From Bog-756 sp963776225 (lineage in GTDB: Bacteria; Actinomycetota; Acidimicrobiia; Acidimicrobiales; RAAP-2), in NCBI GenBank assembly GCA_963776225.1, contig CAVZLL010000003.1, positions 1 to 64,000 on the forward strand: a stretch of DNA of 64,000 nt, given 5' to 3'. The notes under the pieces were generated by a model. It worked only from the letters and a program-made list of their open reading frames with translations. It searched no databases and had not been told where the DNA came from. The position numbers were made by a program, and so were the translations under genes. Shown here piece by piece: positions 8,594 to 16,788 of this stretch; within the stretch, counting starts at the first letter, position 1, and every line of letters begins with the position of its first letter.

Positions 8594-9058
8594 GTGCACG
8601 CTGCCCCGTCGGCCGACCCGTCGGCCGATCCCGGCTCCCCGACCGTCGTGTACACCGACGGGTCCTGCCTGGGGAACCCGGGGCGCGGCGGGTGGGCATG
8701 GGCGGTCGACGGCGGACCCTCCGACTCCGGCGGCGAGGCGCACACGACCAACCAGCGGATGGAGGTGACCGCGGTGATCCGGGCGCTCGAGGCCCTGCCC
8801 GGCCCCGTGCACGTGATGAGCGACTCCGCCTACGTGGTCAACTGCTTCGAGCAGCGCTGGTGGGCCGGGTGGTTGCGCCGGGGATGGCGCACCTCACAGG
8901 GCAAGCCGGTCGCCAACCGGGATCTCTGGGAGACCCTTCTGGCCCTCGCCCTCGAAGCGGACCGGCCGGTCACCTTCGGGTGGGTCAAGGGCCACTCCGG
9001 CGACCGGATGAACGACGTGGTCGACCTGCTGGCCACCGAGGCGGCCGCCCGCCAGTAG
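8594..9058 (+). CDS. rnhA: Ribonuclease HI
   Basis: A 154-residue RNase H type 1, which cleaves the RNA strand of RNA-DNA hybrids in the cytoplasm. Visible catalytic regions are YTDGSCLGNPG (first Asp), NQRMEVTAVIRAL (Glu), MSDSAYVVN (second Asp), VKGHSGDRMND (His and following) and DVVDLLATEA (fourth acidic region). Length is normal for a bacterial enzyme. The frame is open upstream without homology; the GTG start is picked because the conserved domain begins about 18 residues later and a -10-like box precedes it. Confidence 0.93.
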   Translation: MHAAPSADPSADPGSPTVVYTDGSCLGNPGRGGWAWAVDGGPSDSGGEAHTTNQRMEVTAVIRALEALPGPVHVMSDSAYVVNCFEQRWWAGWLRRGWRTSQGKPVANRDLWETLLALALEADRPVTFGWVKGHSGDRMNDVVDLLATEAAARQ

Positions 9059-9069
9059 CCCGACCGGTG

Positions 9070-9098
9070 TTGGCAGGGAGCCGCGCCTCTCGTAACCT
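9070..9098 (+). promoter_or_regulatory. Promoter of the SDR gene
   Basis: TTGGCA (9070-9075), 17 bases, then TAACCT (9093-9098), then six bases to the ATG at 9105. This is one of the few promoters here with a good -35 box as well, and it predicts a leaderless mRNA. Confidence 0.6.
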
Positions 9099-9104
9099 GC
9101 TGGC

Positions 9105-9872
9105 ATGGAGATCAACGGCAGCTCGGCAATCATCACGGGTGCGGCCTCCGGCCTCGGCGAGGCGACCGCGCGCAAGCTGGCGGCACTCGGTGCCCGGGTC
9201 ACCGTGTTCGACCGCAACGAGGCGAGGGCGAAGGAGGTCGCGGCCGAGATCGGGGGATCGGCCAACGTGGTCGGAGGTGACGTGACCGACCCGGCCGACT
9301 GCCAGAAGGCGATCGACCAGGCCGCCGAGGGGGGCAACCTGCGGATCGCTGTCAACTGCGCCGGGACCGGGTGGGTCGGTCGGGTGATCAACCGCGACGG
9401 CTCACCCCACCCGCTCGAACCGTTCCAGTTCATCCAGAACCTCAACGTGACAGGGACCTTCAACGTCATGACCAGGGCCGCCTCGGTCATGTCCACCCTC
9501 GAGCCCCATGCCGACGGCGAGCGGGGGGTGATCGTCAACACCGCGTCGGTGGCGGCCTTCGACGGCCAGATCGGTCAGCTGGCCTACTCGGCCTCCAAGG
9601 GCGCGGTGGTCGGGATGACCCTGCCGGCCGCCCGCGACCTCGCCGTCGTCGGGATCCGGGTCCTCGCCATCGCCCCGGGCCTCTTCGACACGCCACTGCT
9701 GGCCATGCTCCCCGACGAGGCGCGCGGCGCGCTGGCCGAGTCGGTCAACTTCCCGAAACGCCTCGGCGACCCGGCCGAGTTCGGCGAGCTGGTCGCCCAC
9801 ATCGCCGCCAACAGGTACCTCAACGCCGAGGTCATCCGTCTCGACGGCGGCATCCGGATGCCGCCCAAGTAG
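9105..9872 (+). CDS. SDR dehydrogenase, type II 3-hydroxyacyl-CoA dehydrogenase-like
   Basis: A 255-residue classical short-chain dehydrogenase. The NAD(P) motif is TGAASGLGEATA, the NAG-type motif is NCAGTGW, the catalytic Ser lies in NTASVAAF and the YSASK catalytic pair is intact. The insertion between strands, with HPLEPFQFIQNLNVTGTFNV, and the ending AEVIRLDGGIRMPPK resemble the HSD10-like group that oxidises 3-hydroxyacyl-CoA. This would fit the acyl-CoA dehydrogenase at 1.7 kb, but substrate is inferred only. It stands alone between rnhA and the ABC exporter genes. Confidence 0.9.
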   Translation: MEINGSSAIITGAASGLGEATARKLAALGARVTVFDRNEARAKEVAAEIGGSANVVGGDVTDPADCQKAIDQAAEGGNLRIAVNCAGTGWVGRVINRDGSPHPLEPFQFIQNLNVTGTFNVMTRAASVMSTLEPHADGERGVIVNTASVAAFDGQIGQLAYSASKGAVVGMTLPAARDLAVVGIRVLAIAPGLFDTPLLAMLPDEARGALAESVNFPKRLGDPAEFGELVAHIAANRYLNAEVIRLDGGIRMPPK

Positions 9873-9939
9873 GGAGCCGCCGGGTCGGCCAGGCCTCTCC
9901 GACTCCCCGGTGGGCTGAGACGGTAGGTTCGGTCTCACG

Positions 9940-10953
9940 ATGTCAACCGGCTCCGCCTCGGCCTCCACCTCTCCCGTCGCCGAGGCCGGACCGGTCGCGA
10001 CGGTCGATCCGATCATCCGGACCATCGGGCTGACCAAGGTCTACGCGGGATCGGGCGTTCGGGCGGTCGACGGCCTCGACCTGGTCGTCGGGACCGGCGA
10101 GATCTTCGGCCTGCTCGGTCCCAACGGGGCGGGCAAGACCACGACCGCGGGGATGCTGACCACCCGGGTGGTCCCGACCTCGGGCAAGGCCTACGTGGGA
10201 GGGATCGACGTCGTCGCCCACCCGGCGGTGGCGAAGCAGATCATCGGCATCGTGAGCCAGCAGAACACGTTGGACCGCCAGCTCACCGTCTGGGAGAACC
10301 TCTACTTCCACGGCCGGCTCTTCGGGATCCCGGCCAGGGAGTCGAGACGCACCGCGGACGAGCTCCTCGAGCTCTTCCAGCTCGACCGGTGGGCGGGGGC
10401 CTCGGTGTACGCGCTCTCGGGCGGGATGGCCCAGCGGTTGATGGTGGCACGGTCCATCTTTCACCGGCCGGCGGTTCTCTTCCTCGACGAACCGACCGCC
10501 GGACTCGACCCGCAGAGCAGGCTCGCCCTCTGGCAGACCCTCCGACTGCTCAACGCCGAGGGACAGACCATCCTGCTCACCACCCACTACATGGAAGAGG
10601 CCGACCAGCTCTGCGGCCGTGTGGCCATCATGGACCGCGGCCGGATCCTCGCCCTTGACGCGCCGGCGGCGCTCAAGAGCCAGATCGACGCAGACACCAT
10701 CGTCACGGTGACCGCGCCCGGCGATCAGGCCGAGCTTGGCCGGGTGCTCACCGCGGCAGTCCCCGCGGTGACCCTCAGCCGGCCGGTCGAGGGTGGCGTC
10801 GAGCTGCACGTGCGGGGGAAGGACCGCCTACTGCCTTCGGTGGTGTCGGCGGCCGAGGAGGCCGGCTTCCCCGTCATCGACCTCTCGGTGTCCGAGCCCA
10901 CCCTCGAGACCGTGTTCATCAACCTGACCGGAAAGGAGCTGCGGGAGGAATGA
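9940..10953 (+). CDS. ABC-2 exporter ATP-binding subunit (drug-resistance type)
   Basis: A 337-residue ATPase. Walker A is GPNGAGKTT, the signature is LSGGMAQRL, Walker B is VLFLDEPTAGLD and the H-loop is LLTTHYMEEADQL. The TTHYMEEA string and the C-terminal extension place it with DrrA/CcmA-like exporters of drugs or polymers. It overlaps the permease gene by four bases (ATGA), so the two form an operon. The first 20 residues are Ser/Ala-rich and may be untranslated if a later start is used. A TAGGTT box lies ten bases upstream of the ATG. Confidence 0.93.
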   Translation: MSTGSASASTSPVAEAGPVATVDPIIRTIGLTKVYAGSGVRAVDGLDLVVGTGEIFGLLGPNGAGKTTTAGMLTTRVVPTSGKAYVGGIDVVAHPAVAKQIIGIVSQQNTLDRQLTVWENLYFHGRLFGIPARESRRTADELLELFQLDRWAGASVYALSGGMAQRLMVARSIFHRPAVLFLDEPTAGLDPQSRLALWQTLRLLNAEGQTILLTTHYMEEADQLCGRVAIMDRGRILALDAPAALKSQIDADTIVTVTAPGDQAELGRVLTAAVPAVTLSRPVEGGVELHVRGKDRLLPSVVSAAEEAGFPVIDLSVSEPTLETVFINLTGKELREE

Positions 10954-11840
10954 CCGCAGTGGACCTCGAACCCTCCGGGGCCGCCCACGTCCCGGTGCGG
11001 ACCACGCCGGCACGATCAGCCGTGGCGGCGAGCCGGATCGCGCTCTGGGCGCTCATCCTCCGGGACCTGGTCGTCCTCCGAAAGCACCTCTTCGAGTTCG
11101 TGGCGAGGACGCTCATCCAGCCGTTCCTGCTCTGCTTCGTCTTCCTCTACGTGTTCCCCAAGATCGGTCAGGGCATCGGGGGCGGCGGAGGCCCAGCGGC
11201 CGAGTCGGCGTTCGCCACCGTCCTGGTCCCCGGGGTGGTCGGCATCTCGATCCTGTTCCAGGGCGTCCAGTCGGTCGCTCTGACCATGTCCCAGGAGTTC
11301 GGATTCACCCGCGAGATCGAGGACCGGGTGCAGGCTCCGTGCCCGATCTGGCTGGTGGCCCTGGCCAAGGTGCTCTCCGGGGCGGTCCAGGGCCTCATCT
11401 CTGCCGCCCTCGTGCTGCCCATCGCATCGGTCGTCCACGCCAAGGGGGTCGAGGCCCATCTCAACCTGCACTGGTGGATCATCGTCACCATCGTCCCCCT
11501 CTCGTGCGTGATGATGGCCGCGCTCGGACTCCTCCTCGGGACCAGCTTCGAGCCCCGCAACATCGGCCTCATGTTCGGCTTCATCGTGCTCCCGGTGACC
11601 TTCCTCGGTGGCACCTACTACCAGTGGACCCGGTTGGCGCCGGTCAAGGTCGGCGGATGGCACTGGCTCCAGACGATCGTGCTGGTCAACCCGCTGCTGT
11701 ACGTCAACGAGGGCATGCGGGCAGCGTTCACCGACGCGCCGCACATGCACCTCTACGTGGTCTACCCGGTGGTCGTGGCCTTCCTGAGCCTCTTCCTCGG
11801 GCTCGGGCTCCGCAATTTCCGCAGAAGGGTTCTCTCCTGA
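10950..11840 (+). CDS. ABC-2 exporter permease subunit
   Basis: A 296-residue integral membrane protein of the ABC-2 (DrrB-like) family. After a roughly 30-residue cytoplasmic start there are about six hydrophobic segments, with the coupling-type motif QEFGFTREIEDRV around residues 112-124 and the family motif FLGGTYYQW near residue 215. It works with the ATPase encoded just upstream, with which it shares a four-base overlap. The transported compound is unknown. Confidence 0.92.
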   Translation: MTAVDLEPSGAAHVPVRTTPARSAVAASRIALWALILRDLVVLRKHLFEFVARTLIQPFLLCFVFLYVFPKIGQGIGGGGGPAAESAFATVLVPGVVGISILFQGVQSVALTMSQEFGFTREIEDRVQAPCPIWLVALAKVLSGAVQGLISAALVLPIASVVHAKGVEAHLNLHWWIIVTIVPLSCVMMAALGLLLGTSFEPRNIGLMFGFIVLPVTFLGGTYYQWTRLAPVKVGGWHWLQTIVLVNPLLYVNEGMRAAFTDAPHMHLYVVYPVVVAFLSLFLGLGLRNFRRRVLS

Positions 11841-11965
11841 GCGGCGACCACCCGATCGACAACCGGCAGACCGCGGTCCGAGCCCCCGCGCGCTGAATTG
11901 GGCCGTGTACCGCGGCCGATAGGCTGGCTGCGAACAGCGACCGCGACGGCGCACCGTGACGTCCG

Positions 11966-13465
11966 ATGGAGGTGGTACCCACGACACCCGAGGTGGGAAG
12001 TCAGCAGGCAACGCCGGGGGGAGTCGACACAGGGGCCGGGGCATCGGAGCACTTCGATGTGGTGATCATCGGCGGTGGCCCGGGAGGGTACGCAACCGCC
12101 CTCTACGCAGCGGCGGCGGGGATGTCGGTCGCCATCGTCGAACTGGACAAGGTCGGCGGCACCTGCCTTCACCGCGGTTGCGTGCCGGCAAAAGAGTTCC
12201 TGGAGACCGCATCCGTCTACCGGACGGTGAGCTCGGCATCGGAGTTCGGGATCTCCGGCGGTGCCGGTCCGTTCGAGCCGACGGTCGACTTCTCGGTGAG
12301 CCAGAAGCGCAAGCAGCAGGTCGTCGAGCAGCTCTTCAACGGCCTGGCCGGGCTCCTCAACGGCAGGGGGGTCACCATCTACGGCGGGAGCGGGACCCTG
12401 CTCGCCGACCGCCGGGTCCGCATCGCCGGCACCGACGGTGCGACCACCGAGATCAGCGGATCCGACGTCGTCCTCGCCGCCGGCTCGGTGCCGCGGACCA
12501 TCCCCGGCTTCGATATCGACGGCACCGTGGTGCTGACCTCGGACGAGGTCCTCGCCCTCGACCGGCTCCCGGCTTCGGTGGCGGTCATCGGTGGAGGCGC
12601 GATCGGGTGCGAGTTCGCCTCCCTGTTCGCCGATCTCGGTACGTCGGTGACCGTCTTCGAAGCGCTACCCTCCATCCTGAGCGCCTGCGACGAGGACATG
12701 GCACGGGTCGTCGGTCGCTCGTTCCGGAAGCGCGGTGTCGATGTGAAGGCGGGTGTGGCACTCCACGGGCACACGCCCGCCGCCGGAGGTCGGGGCACGG
12801 TGATCTCCTTCGGCGACGGTGAGCAGTTGGAGGTCGAGGCGGTCGTTGTCTCGGTCGGACGCCGCCCCCGCACCGAGGGGCTGCTCTCCGACGGGACCGG
12901 CGTGGTGATCGACGGGGCGGGGTTCGTGGTCACCGATCGGTTCCTGCGCACTGCGGCGGATCGGGTGTGGGCAGTCGGCGACCTGGTTGCCGCAACCCCC
13001 CAGCTCGCCCACGTCGGGTTCGCCGAAGCGATCGTGGTGGTCAAGTCCATCCTCGGGGAGCCGGTCCTGCCGATCGACTACACCCGGGTGCCCTGGGCCA
13101 TCTACTGCCACCCCGAAGTCGCGTTCGCAGGCCTCACCGAGGCACAGGCCAGGGCGGCCGGCATCGACGTGGTGGTCAAGAAGGACCCGTTCGGGGGGAA
13201 CAGCCGGGCCCGGATCATCGGTGACACCGAAGGGATGGTCAAGATCGTGGCCGAGCGGCGCCCGGACGGCTCCACCGGCCGGATCCTCGGCGTCCACATG
13301 GTCGGACCGTGGGCCACCGAGCTGCTCGGAGCGGGATACCTGGCGGTCAACTGGGAGGCCACCGCGGAAGAGGTCGCCGAGTTCCTCCAGCCGCACCCTT
13401 CGCTGTCGGAGACGTTCGGCGAGACCATGCTGGCGCTGACCGGAAGGGGGCTGCACGTTGCCTGA
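11966..13465 (+). CDS. lpdA: Dihydrolipoyl dehydrogenase (E3)
   Basis: A 499-residue FAD disulfide oxidoreductase that re-oxidises dihydrolipoyl groups of 2-oxoacid dehydrogenase complexes with NAD. The FAD motif is VVIIGGGPGGYATALYA, the redox disulfide is GTCLHRGCVPAKEFL (both Cys present), the NAD motif is VAVIGGGAIGCEFAS, and the C-terminal catalytic region is HPHPSLSE-like LQPHPSLSETFGE with its His. The first 25-30 residues precede the conserved fold, so the true start may lie a little further in. It overlaps the E2 gene by eight bases. Confidence 0.95.
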   Translation: MEVVPTTPEVGSQQATPGGVDTGAGASEHFDVVIIGGGPGGYATALYAAAAGMSVAIVELDKVGGTCLHRGCVPAKEFLETASVYRTVSSASEFGISGGAGPFEPTVDFSVSQKRKQQVVEQLFNGLAGLLNGRGVTIYGGSGTLLADRRVRIAGTDGATTEISGSDVVLAAGSVPRTIPGFDIDGTVVLTSDEVLALDRLPASVAVIGGGAIGCEFASLFADLGTSVTVFEALPSILSACDEDMARVVGRSFRKRGVDVKAGVALHGHTPAAGGRGTVISFGDGEQLEVEAVVVSVGRRPRTEGLLSDGTGVVIDGAGFVVTDRFLRTAADRVWAVGDLVAATPQLAHVGFAEAIVVVKSILGEPVLPIDYTRVPWAIYCHPEVAFAGLTEAQARAAGIDVVVKKDPFGGNSRARIIGDTEGMVKIVAERRPDGSTGRILGVHMVGPWATELLGAGYLAVNWEATAEEVAEFLQPHPSLSETFGETMLALTGRGLHVA

Positions 13466-15050
13466 CGTGACCATGCCGCAGCTCGGCGAGACGGTGACCG
13501 AAGGAACCATCACCCGGTGGTTCAAGGCGGTCGGGGACACCGTGAGCCGGGACGAGCCGCTCTTCGAGGTCTCCACCGACAAGGTCGACTCCGAGGTGCC
13601 CTCCCCGGCCGACGGCGTGGTGACGTCGATCCTGGTCGAGGAAGGTGACACCGTCGACGTGGGCGCCACCCTGGCGGTGATCGACCCCGCCGGGACTGCC
13701 GCAGCCCCCGCTCCCGCCCCTGCACCGGCTCCCGCCCCTGCACCGGCTCCCGCCCCTGCAACAGAACCGGCCCCCGTCGCTCCTGCGGCCCCGGCTCCGG
13801 AGCGCACGCCTGCCCGGTCCGACCCCGCGCCTGCTCCGGCCGCGACCCGTTCTCCCGAGCTGTCCGACGAGCCGGTCGGCGGTGCGATCCCACCTGTCGC
13901 CAGCGCCCCAGCCCCGCGGTCGACCCCTTCGCCCCCGGTGTCGTCAGGACCAGGCGGACGATCCGGACAGCCCCCGGTGTCCTTCGGGAACGGCGCGCCG
14001 GATCTCGTGCTCTCGCCGGTGGTCCGCAGGCTCCTCGCCGACCATCGGATCGACCCGTCGACCATCCGCGGCACCGGTCTCGAGGGAAGGATCACCCGGG
14101 GGGATGTCGAGGCGGTGATCGCCGCGGAGGAGGGGACTGCCACCGACCCGTTCCCGGTTCCGAGCATCGCCGACGGGGCGGAACCTCGGACCGCACCTCC
14201 GGCCCCACCCCCCGCACCTCCGGCCCCACCTCCACCTCCCGCCACCCCCGGCCCACCGCTCGCACCCCCCGCTCCGGCGGCACCGCCCGCACCTGCGCCG
14301 CCGCTCAGCGAGGACGCCGATGCCGTCCGCGCCGGGGCGCGCGACGAGGTCGTGCCGTTCACCAACATCCGCCGGCGGACGGCTGAGCACATGGTCCGTT
14401 CGAAGGCTGTCTCCCCTCACACCCTCATGGTCAAGGAGATCGACTACGAGCGCGTCGAACAGGTGCGGCGCGCCCACGGCGACCGGTTCCGGGACGAGGA
14501 GGGGTTCGGTCTGACCTACCTCCCCTTCGCTGCGCGGGCCGCGGTGGATGCCCTCGCCGACTACCCGCGACTCAACGCATCGGTCGGGGACGATGCCCTG
14601 ATCGTGCACCATGACATCAACCTCGGCATCGCGGTGGACCTCGACAACCAGGGACTGATCGTCCCGGTCGTCCACAACGCCGAGGAGCTCAACCTGAGGG
14701 GAATGGCCCGTCGGATCCGGGACGTCGCCGACCGGGCCCGGAACAAGCGTCTGAGCCTCGACGACATCAGCGGTGGGACCTTCTCCATCACCAATGCCGG
14801 GCCCTTCGGCACGCTCATCACCGGAGCGATCATCAACCAGCCGCAGGTGGCGATCCTCTCGACCGACGGCGTGAGCCGCAAGCCGGTGGTGATCGAGCTC
14901 CCGGACGGGACCGAGTCGATCGGCATCCACTCGGTCGGCCTGGTCGCCATGAACTTCGACCACCGTGCCGTCGACGGGGCCTACGTGGCGAGGTTCCTCT
15001 CCCGCCTCGCGGAGATCCTCGACGACCGTGACTGGGCCGGCGAGCTCTAG
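13458..15050 (+). CDS. 2-oxoacid dehydrogenase E2 (dihydrolipoamide acyltransferase)
   Basis: A 530-residue E2. Residues 1-77 form a single lipoyl domain with the modified Lys in STDKVDSEVPSP. A long Pro/Ala linker follows, built partly from an 18-base tandem repeat, then the E1/E3-binding domain (SPVVRRLLADHRIDPS and ITRGDVEAVI, about residues 180-217), a second Pro-rich linker, and the trimeric catalytic domain ending with the active-site DHRAVDGAYVARFL. The start is a rare TTG inside the lpdA end, implying coupled translation. Acetyl or succinyl specificity cannot be read from sequence; aceE nearby makes acetyl transfer plausible. Confidence 0.93.
   Translation: MPDVTMPQLGETVTEGTITRWFKAVGDTVSRDEPLFEVSTDKVDSEVPSPADGVVTSILVEEGDTVDVGATLAVIDPAGTAAAPAPAPAPAPAPAPAPAPATEPAPVAPAAPAPERTPARSDPAPAPAATRSPELSDEPVGGAIPPVASAPAPRSTPSPPVSSGPGGRSGQPPVSFGNGAPDLVLSPVVRRLLADHRIDPSTIRGTGLEGRITRGDVEAVIAAEEGTATDPFPVPSIADGAEPRTAPPAPPPAPPAPPPPPATPGPPLAPPAPAAPPAPAPPLSEDADAVRAGARDEVVPFTNIRRRTAEHMVRSKAVSPHTLMVKEIDYERVEQVRRAHGDRFRDEEGFGLTYLPFAARAAVDALADYPRLNASVGDDALIVHHDINLGIAVDLDNQGLIVPVVHNAEELNLRGMARRIRDVADRARNKRLSLDDISGGTFSITNAGPFGTLITGAIINQPQVAILSTDGVSRKPVVIELPDGTESIGIHSVGLVAMNFDHRAVDGAYVARFLSRLAEILDDRDWAGEL
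13711..13760 (+). repeat. 18-base tandem repeat in the E2 linker
   Basis: Unit ctcccgcccctgcaccgg occurs at 13711-13728 and 13729-13746, with 14 bases of a third copy at 13747-13760. In frame it codes for a Pro-Ala string that makes the swinging linker behind the lipoyl domain. Confidence 0.85.
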
Positions 15051-15101
15051 CACGGACCCGATGGCCTCCCTCCCACTCCGGGACCACCGGGGCGTCGGCC
15101 C

Positions 15102-16781
15102 ATGAGGGCCCGGTGGCTCGGCACGGTGCCCTACGCCGAGGCGCTGGACCTCCAGCGTGCCATCGCCCGACGCGCGCAGGAGGACTACCTGCTGCTGCTG
15201 GAACACCCTCCGGTGTACACGATGGGTGCCCACGCCGACCCGGCCAACGTGCTCTCCGACCCGGCCGCGGTCGGTGCCGACCTCGTCCCGGTCGACCGCG
15301 GAGGGGACGTCACGTATCACGGTCCCGGGCAGCTGGTCGGCTACCCGGTCCGTTCCGTCGGCCGGGGACCACACCGGGGACCCGACCATGTCCGCGACGT
15401 CGAGCAGGTGGTCATCGGGAGCCTGGTCTCCCTCGGCCTTCCGCCCGACCGGGTCGGCCGGCTCCCCGGCTACCCGGGCGTCTGGGTCGGCCTCGGCGAC
15501 CAGCGGCCCGGGATGCCCGGTCCCCGAAAGATCGCGGCTGTCGGGGTGCGGACGGCACGTGGGCGGACCACCCACGGCTTCGCACTCAACGTCTCGACCG
15601 ACCTCACCCGGTTCGACCGCATCGTGCCCTGCGGCCTCACCGATCGTCCGGTCACCTCGCTCGCGGCAGAGGGCTACGACCTCCCGATGTCGGCCGTGGT
15701 CGACGGTGTGATCGAGTCGGCCCGCGCCGTCTGGGGTCCGGTGGACGATCTGCAGCGGGTGACCGACGGGAGGCAGGGGACCCCCGCGCGGCCGGTGCCG
15801 GTCGCACTCGGCCGCACGCCCGAGGCCGGGAGCCCCCTCGAACGGCGGCTGCTGCGTTCGGGCGTCGACCCTGCGGCCGGTCTGCCCCTCTCCACCCGCA
15901 AGCCGGAGTGGCTGCGGGTGACCGCCCGGATGGGCGGCGACTACCTCGGCCTCCAGCAGCAGCTGCGCGGCCGCGGGCTGGTCACCGTGTGCGAGGAGGC
16001 CGGGTGTCCCAACATCTACGAGTGCTGGTCCGACGGCACGGCCACGTTCATGATCAACGGCTCGCGCTGCACGCGCTCCTGCGGCTTCTGCCAGGTCGAC
16101 ACCGCCCACCCGCATCCGCTGGACGGCGCTGAACCCGAACAGGTGGCCGACGCGGTCGCCCGGATGCGCCTCGCCCACGCGGTGATCACCGCCGTCGCCC
16201 GCGACGACCTCGCCGACGGGGGTGCAGCGGCCTTCGCCGAGACCATCGCCGCGGTCCGGCGGCGGAGCCCGGGGACCTCGATCGAGGTGCTCGTCCCCGA
16301 CTGCAAGGGCGATGCCACCTCGTTGCGGGTCATCCTCGAGGCCCGCCCGGACGTGCTCAACCACAACATCGAGACGGTCGCCCGGCTGCAGCGGGCGGTT
16401 CGCCCCTCGGCCGGCTATGCCCGCAGCCTCACCGTGCTGGCGCGGGCGAAGAGCGCCGGGCTCACCACCAAGTCGGGGTTGATCCTCGGCATGGGCGAGC
16501 GCGAGGACGAGGTGCTCGCCACGCTGGCAGACCTGCGCGCGGTGGGGGTGGACGTGGTGACCCTCGGGCAGTACCTGCGCCCGAGCCGCGACCACCTGCC
16601 GGTCGCCCGCTGGTGGGCCCCCGAGGAGTTCGACCGCCTGCGGGAGGCCGGCATGGCCCTCGGGCTCACCCACGTGCAGGCCTCACCCCTCACCCGTTCG
16701 AGCTACCACGCCAGGGACGCCGCTGCGCAGGCGAAGGGCGACCACGCACCGGGAGCGGTGGCGACGGTACCGGTCGGATGA
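15102..16781 (+). CDS. Fused octanoyltransferase-lipoyl synthase (LipB-LipA)
   Basis: A 559-residue fusion of two enzymes normally encoded separately. Residues 1 to about 215 are LipB, which moves octanoate from acyl carrier protein to target proteins: RGGDVTYHGPGQLVGYP is the conserved core, with catalytic Lys143 in PRKIAAVGVR and Cys177 in IVPCG. A linker of about 45 residues follows. From about residue 262 it is LipA, the radical-SAM enzyme that inserts two sulfurs: auxiliary cluster Cys297, Cys302, Cys308 (CX4CX5C), radical-SAM cluster Cys323, Cys327, Cys330 (CX3CX2C) and the C-terminal RSSYHA Ser ligand. There is no stop or frameshift between the halves. The E2 gene upstream encodes a likely target. 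Confidence 0.93.
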   Translation: MRARWLGTVPYAEALDLQRAIARRAQEDYLLLLEHPPVYTMGAHADPANVLSDPAAVGADLVPVDRGGDVTYHGPGQLVGYPVRSVGRGPHRGPDHVRDVEQVVIGSLVSLGLPPDRVGRLPGYPGVWVGLGDQRPGMPGPRKIAAVGVRTARGRTTHGFALNVSTDLTRFDRIVPCGLTDRPVTSLAAEGYDLPMSAVVDGVIESARAVWGPVDDLQRVTDGRQGTPARPVPVALGRTPEAGSPLERRLLRSGVDPAAGLPLSTRKPEWLRVTARMGGDYLGLQQQLRGRGLVTVCEEAGCPNIYECWSDGTATFMINGSRCTRSCGFCQVDTAHPHPLDGAEPEQVADAVARMRLAHAVITAVARDDLADGGAAAFAETIAAVRRRSPGTSIEVLVPDCKGDATSLRVILEARPDVLNHNIETVARLQRAVRPSAGYARSLTVLARAKSAGLTTKSGLILGMGEREDEVLATLADLRAVGVDVVTLGQYLRPSRDHLPVARWWAPEEFDRLREAGMALGLTHVQASPLTRSSYHARDAAAQAKGDHAPGAVATVPVG

Positions 16782-16788
16782 CCAGCTC

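Noticed and set aside
13944..16673. 909-codon minus-strand frame opposite E2 and lipBA
   Set aside because: Antisense shadow with no family motifs, while both plus-strand proteins have complete active sites.
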